DNA of 8,831 bases from Nitrospiraceae bacterium (GTDB lineage Bacteria; Nitrospirota; Thermodesulfovibrionia; Thermodesulfovibrionales; Dissulfurispiraceae), in assembly GCA_003170655.1 (NCBI GenBank), contig PMYY01000153.1, positions 218-9,048 of the forward strand, read 5' to 3'. The notes beneath the pieces were generated by a model. That model had not been told where the DNA came from and ran no database searches. It was given only the letters and a program-made list of their open reading frames with translations. Below, piece after piece: positions 6,343 to 8,831 of the stretch. Position numbers and translations under genes: made by a program. Each line of letters starts with the position of its first letter. The first letter of the stretch is position 1.

Positions 6343-7365
6343 TTAGCGGTCGAGGCCGGGGAAGATCGAAGGCCTCACATCGATAGGCTTGTCGGGCCTG
6401 ATGCCGGGATCGACAAACTTCTTTTTGTCTCTGTCGGATGCTGTCCGGCTTTCTTGAGGCGGCAATTTGTAAGCCTCGTTTTTGACGGCAGGCGGCTGTT
6501 GGGCCGGCGCGGGAGCTGCTGACGGAGGGATGATGGAGATCGGCTGTGGCTGTGCCTGCTGCGATTGAACTGCACCTGAAGAAGACGACGCTGCTTCTGG
6601 TGACTTGGCGGATGTCTTTGCGTGGCCGGCCAGAAGTATTATGCTGATACGTCTGTTCCGGGCATCCGTCGGATCTTCTTTAATAAGAGGTTCATTGTCG
6701 GCATAACCCACCACCCTGGCTACCCGGCTAGAATCTATCCCGTCCCGTTCAAGCTGCTTCCTGGCTTCCGAAGCCCTTGACGTAGAGAGTTCCCAGTTCG
6801 TGATCTTTCCTCCCTTGAATGGGGCTGAATCTGAGTGTCCTTCAACGGCAATTTTGTTAGAGGAGTCTTTTATATTTTCTGCTACGACTTTGAGGATCTG
6901 TTTGCATTTGTCATTCGGTTCGGCATTGCCTGAAGGGAACATGGGACGGCCTTCGAGGTCGACAATCTGAATTCTCACCCCTCCGTCGACGATATCGAGC
7001 AGTATCTGGTCTTTAAGATTTTTTAACTTTTCTTCAATGGCGACCTTCAGTTTTTCTTTCATGTCCTCAGCCGACATTTCTCCGGTGACTATTTCGGCTG
7101 TCGACGTTTTAACGTCTTTATGAATACTGGAAGATTGTTCCATAAAGGACCGCCCCCCTTGCTGGAAAATGTTAAAATTGCGGAAATAGTCGGCGAGCGA
7201 AGCTTTCTTTTCAGGTGTAACCATAGATATAAGCCAAAGCAGAAGGAAAAAAGCCATCATCGCGGTTACGAAATCGGCATAAGCAACCTTCCAGCTACCG
7301 CCGTGGGCTGCACCGTGACTTTTTTTGACCTTTCTGATCAGGATTGTCTTCGACTTGTCTGCCAT
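6343..7365 (-). CDS. motB: Flagellar motor stator protein MotB
   Basis: Stator subunit that anchors MotA to peptidoglycan and carries the ion-binding aspartate. It has 340 residues: a short basic cytoplasmic N-terminus with SHGAAHGGSWKVAYADF, a single transmembrane helix at about 29-49 with Asp31 (equivalent to E. coli Asp32), Pro51 and a plug-like segment just after it, then an OmpA-like peptidoglycan-binding domain at about 130-246 with GHSDSAPFKGG, NWELSTSRA and RNRRISI. The last 95 residues form a Pro/Ala/Gln/Ser-rich tail ending in charged residues, probably disordered. The ATG at 7365 gives the family N-terminus, yet no Shine-Dalgarno is seen in the 23 nt after the motA stop. PomB-type Na+ stators are the alternative, but the sequence looks like the proton type. 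Confidence 0.96.
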   Translation of the reverse strand: MADKSKTILIRKVKKSHGAAHGGSWKVAYADFVTAMMAFFLLLWLISMVTPEKKASLADYFRNFNIFQQGGRSFMEQSSSIHKDVKTSTAEIVTGEMSAEDMKEKLKVAIEEKLKNLKDQILLDIVDGGVRIQIVDLEGRPMFPSGNAEPNDKCKQILKVVAENIKDSSNKIAVEGHSDSAPFKGGKITNWELSTSRASEARKQLERDGIDSSRVARVVGYADNEPLIKEDPTDARNRRISIILLAGHAKTSAKSPEAASSSSGAVQSQQAQPQPISIIPPSAAPAPAQQPPAVKNEAYKLPPQESRTASDRDKKKFVDPGIRPDKPIDVRPSIFPGLDR

Positions 7366-7388
7366 TGATTAGTTATCGTCGGTAAGTA

Positions 7389-8246
7389 TTATTTCTTCAA
7401 TGCCCGGAGGGCGTCTTCTACTTCTATGAAAGATGGCTTCGCGTGTCCCGGAATCGCCCGTCTCGCGAATTCGACGGCAATCTGAGGTGCAGCGCCACCG
7501 ATGAACGATACTAATCCCACTTTGAGGACACTGAGGTATTCCTTATCGTCATTGACCATCTGCTCAAGATTTCTGGACAGGGGTCCGACGAAACCATAAC
7601 AGAGCAAAACGCCCAAAAAGGTGCCAACGAGTGCCGCACCGATACTTTCTCCCAGGACCTCAGGGGGCTCTTTCATCTTTCCCATGGTAAGGACAACCCC
7701 CAGGACAGCAGCGACGATACCGAGTCCGGGAAGGGCGTCGGCAACGTTATTGAGACTCTTTGCCGGAGCTGAGCCTTCCTCATGATGAGCGTCGAGTTCG
7801 TTATCAAGCATGGATTCGAGCTCATAAGAAGATATACTAGTGGTCATGACGGTCCTGAGGGTATCGGTAACAAGGTTTACGGCATGATGGTTCTTCAGGA
7901 ACTTCGGATGACCGCTGAATATCTTGCTCTCTTCCGGACTATCGACATCAGCTTCGATGGAGACAAGGCCCTCTTTGCGTATCTTGGAGAATATCTCGCT
8001 AAGCATTATCAGGGAATCCATGTAGTCGGCCTTACCATAACCTTTCGCTGTAAGTGCCTTGATGACGCTCTTTATAATATTTTTTATGACAGTCAGCGGT
8101 GATGCAATAACGAGCGCACCTATAGAGGCGCCCCCTATAATAATCAGTTCAGAAGGCTGGAAAAGGACCGAAAGGTTTCCGTGCTCCATGAGATAGCCGC
8201 CGATAACGCTGGCCAGAACTATTATTGCACCAATGATAACAAACAT
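7389..8246 (-). CDS. motA: Flagellar motor stator protein MotA
   Basis: Inner-membrane stator subunit that forms the ion channel with MotB and drives the rotor via FliG. It has 285 residues with four helices at about 1-20, 32-50, 170-189 and 201-222 and a large cytoplasmic loop between helices 2 and 3. Arg90 and Glu98, the charged residues that contact FliG in E. coli, and Pro173 and Pro222, needed for torque generation, fall at the same residue numbers as in E. coli MotA. The loop motif SIEADVDSPEES and the C-terminal AVEFARRAIP...PSFIEVEDALRALK are typical of the longer, proton-driven type. The ATG at 8246 lies 12 nt after the stop of the PilZ gene; GAGGGTAAGG overlapping that stop provides a rather distant ribosome-binding site. 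ExbB/TolQ were excluded by the four-helix layout and the motB partner. Confidence 0.97.
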   Translation of the reverse strand: MFVIIGAIIVLASVIGGYLMEHGNLSVLFQPSELIIIGGASIGALVIASPLTVIKNIIKSVIKALTAKGYGKADYMDSLIMLSEIFSKIRKEGLVSIEADVDSPEESKIFSGHPKFLKNHHAVNLVTDTLRTVMTTSISSYELESMLDNELDAHHEEGSAPAKSLNNVADALPGLGIVAAVLGVVLTMGKMKEPPEVLGESIGAALVGTFLGVLLCYGFVGPLSRNLEQMVNDDKEYLSVLKVGLVSFIGGAAPQIAVEFARRAIPGHAKPSFIEVEDALRALKK

Positions 8247-8258
8247 GACTTTTCGGCC

Positions 8259-8789
8259 TTACCCTCGTTTTTTCCGCAGAATATCCCGCTGGGTCTTGAA
8301 GACGAACTTCACGATTTCATCTCTGATTTCGTCGTCTATTGATATGTATTTTACTGCGGTATGATAGTAGTTGCCGGCGATGCGAACATCTACTACCTCG
8401 CCATAAGCATATAATATAGAGCCAGGAGAGATAGGCAGCATTATTTTCATTTCCAAGACATCGCCAGCATTGAACTTTTCTTTGGTATCGAAGCTGAGGC
8501 CTCCCCCGCTGATATTAACCCTCTTCTGGGATATGATCGGTACCCCTTCATCACGCGAGGCAATAGAAGCAAGAATGGCATCTAGCTTTGAGTTTAGCAT
8601 TTTAAGCCATTCGGAAAGAACGATATCCTCCACCTCCGGCGGCACTTGGTATTCAGGTAGCGTTGTTTCACCGATAAAAAGGGATTTGATATTTTGTTGT
8701 TCCTCCGGTGGAACAAGACGCACGTCGAGGGGTATTACGGCGTCTACCCGGGAAAATTCCCTAAGATTTTTTTCACTGGAATCACTCAT
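8259..8789 (-). CDS. PilZ-domain c-di-GMP-binding protein, first gene of a motAB cluster
   Basis: Soluble protein of 176 residues without signal peptide or membrane helix. The two c-di-GMP-binding motifs of canonical PilZ domains are present: RxxxR as Arg10-Glu-Phe-Ser-Arg14, and (D/N)xSxxG as Asn92-Ile-Ser94-Gly-Gly-Gly97, followed by beta-strand-rich sequence (YAYGEVVDV, HTAVKYISI). Between the motifs, about residues 28-85 form an acidic, probably helical insertion (EDIVLSEWLKMLNSKLDAIL). A typical PilZ domain has only about 30 residues there. The helical segment recalls tetramer-forming PilZ variants, though those usually lack the binding motifs. Its place directly before motA suggests a YcgR-like role at the flagellar stator, which is inference. 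The ATG at 8789 has AAGGAG 4 nt upstream. No specific gene name is assigned. Confidence 0.88.
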   Translation of the reverse strand: MSDSSEKNLREFSRVDAVIPLDVRLVPPEEQQNIKSLFIGETTLPEYQVPPEVEDIVLSEWLKMLNSKLDAILASIASRDEGVPIISQKRVNISGGGLSFDTKEKFNAGDVLEMKIMLPISPGSILYAYGEVVDVRIAGNYYHTAVKYISIDDEIRDEIVKFVFKTQRDILRKKRG

Positions 8790-8806
8790 ATTGCTCCTTC
8801 CTGTTC

Positions 8807-8815
8807 ATTATAGCA
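8807..8815 (-). promoter_or_regulatory. Putative extended -10 promoter of the PilZ-motA-motB block
   Basis: TGCTATAAT on the minus strand is a perfect TATAAT with the upstream TGn of an extended -10 element. Transcription would begin near 8800, leaving a leader of roughly 11 nt that contains the AAGGAG of the PilZ gene. The -35 region would fall at or beyond the window edge and cannot be judged. No sigma28 or sigma54 flagellar promoter pattern was seen here. Confidence 0.5.
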
Positions 8816-8831
8816 CTTCGAAATATTCCGT

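Noticed and set aside
7389..8246. MotA/MotB pair as ExbB/ExbD or TolQ/TolR
   Set aside because: MotA has the four-helix layout with Arg90, Glu98, Pro173 and Pro222, and MotB has a full OmpA-like domain, which ExbD and TolR lack.

Overview
All genes in this window lie on the minus strand, in two co-directional blocks. The right part (about 6343-8831) is a three-gene motility block read as PilZ-domain protein > motA > motB. After a 217-bp spacer comes a compact respiratory complex I operon read as nuoA > nuoB > nuoC > nuoD > nuoH > nuoI > nuoJ > nuoK > nuoL. nuoL runs off the left edge of the window. No RNA gene, CRISPR array, insertion sequence or origin is visible, and coding density is very high.

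The organism is a Gram-negative-type, flagellated, respiring bacterium of intermediate GC. Separate nuoC and nuoD, the absence of nuoE/F/G between nuoD and nuoH, and a long tail on NuoI would suit Nitrospirota (Thermodesulfovibrio-like) or a deltaproteobacterial relative. That placement is inference from gene order and general protein appearance, not from a search, and is held loosely.

The nuo genes encode the quinone-reducing arm (NuoB, C, D, I) and most of the membrane arm (NuoA, H, J, K, L). Gaps between genes are 0-14 nt, and several ribosome-binding sites sit in or next to the previous gene's stop codon. Nearly all the textbook functional residues are present: the NuoB N2 cysteines, NuoD His19/Tyr68, two 4Fe-4S motifs in NuoI, NuoK Glu36/Glu72 and the NuoL Glu/Lys/His set. 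One visible difference is Ser for Cys in the NuoA loop. The NADH-oxidising module (NuoE, F, G) is not encoded at its usual place, so the electron donor cannot be inferred from this window.

The motility block encodes the flagellar stator (MotA4-5:MotB2) with the key residues of the proton type. It is preceded by a PilZ protein with intact c-di-GMP-binding motifs, so a c-di-GMP signal onto the stator is a reasonable guess. Complex I builds proton-motive force and the stator spends it, but their adjacency does not prove co-regulation.

The spacer at 6126-6342 carries a good sigma70-like promoter for nuoA and, upstream of it, a perfect 12-bp all-A/T inverted repeat with a 12-nt loop. No convincing terminator was found after motB. 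I did not find a previously undescribed system. The items most worth a second look are the missing N-module genes, the A/T inverted repeat, the PilZ-stator linkage with its helical insertion, and the NuoI tail.
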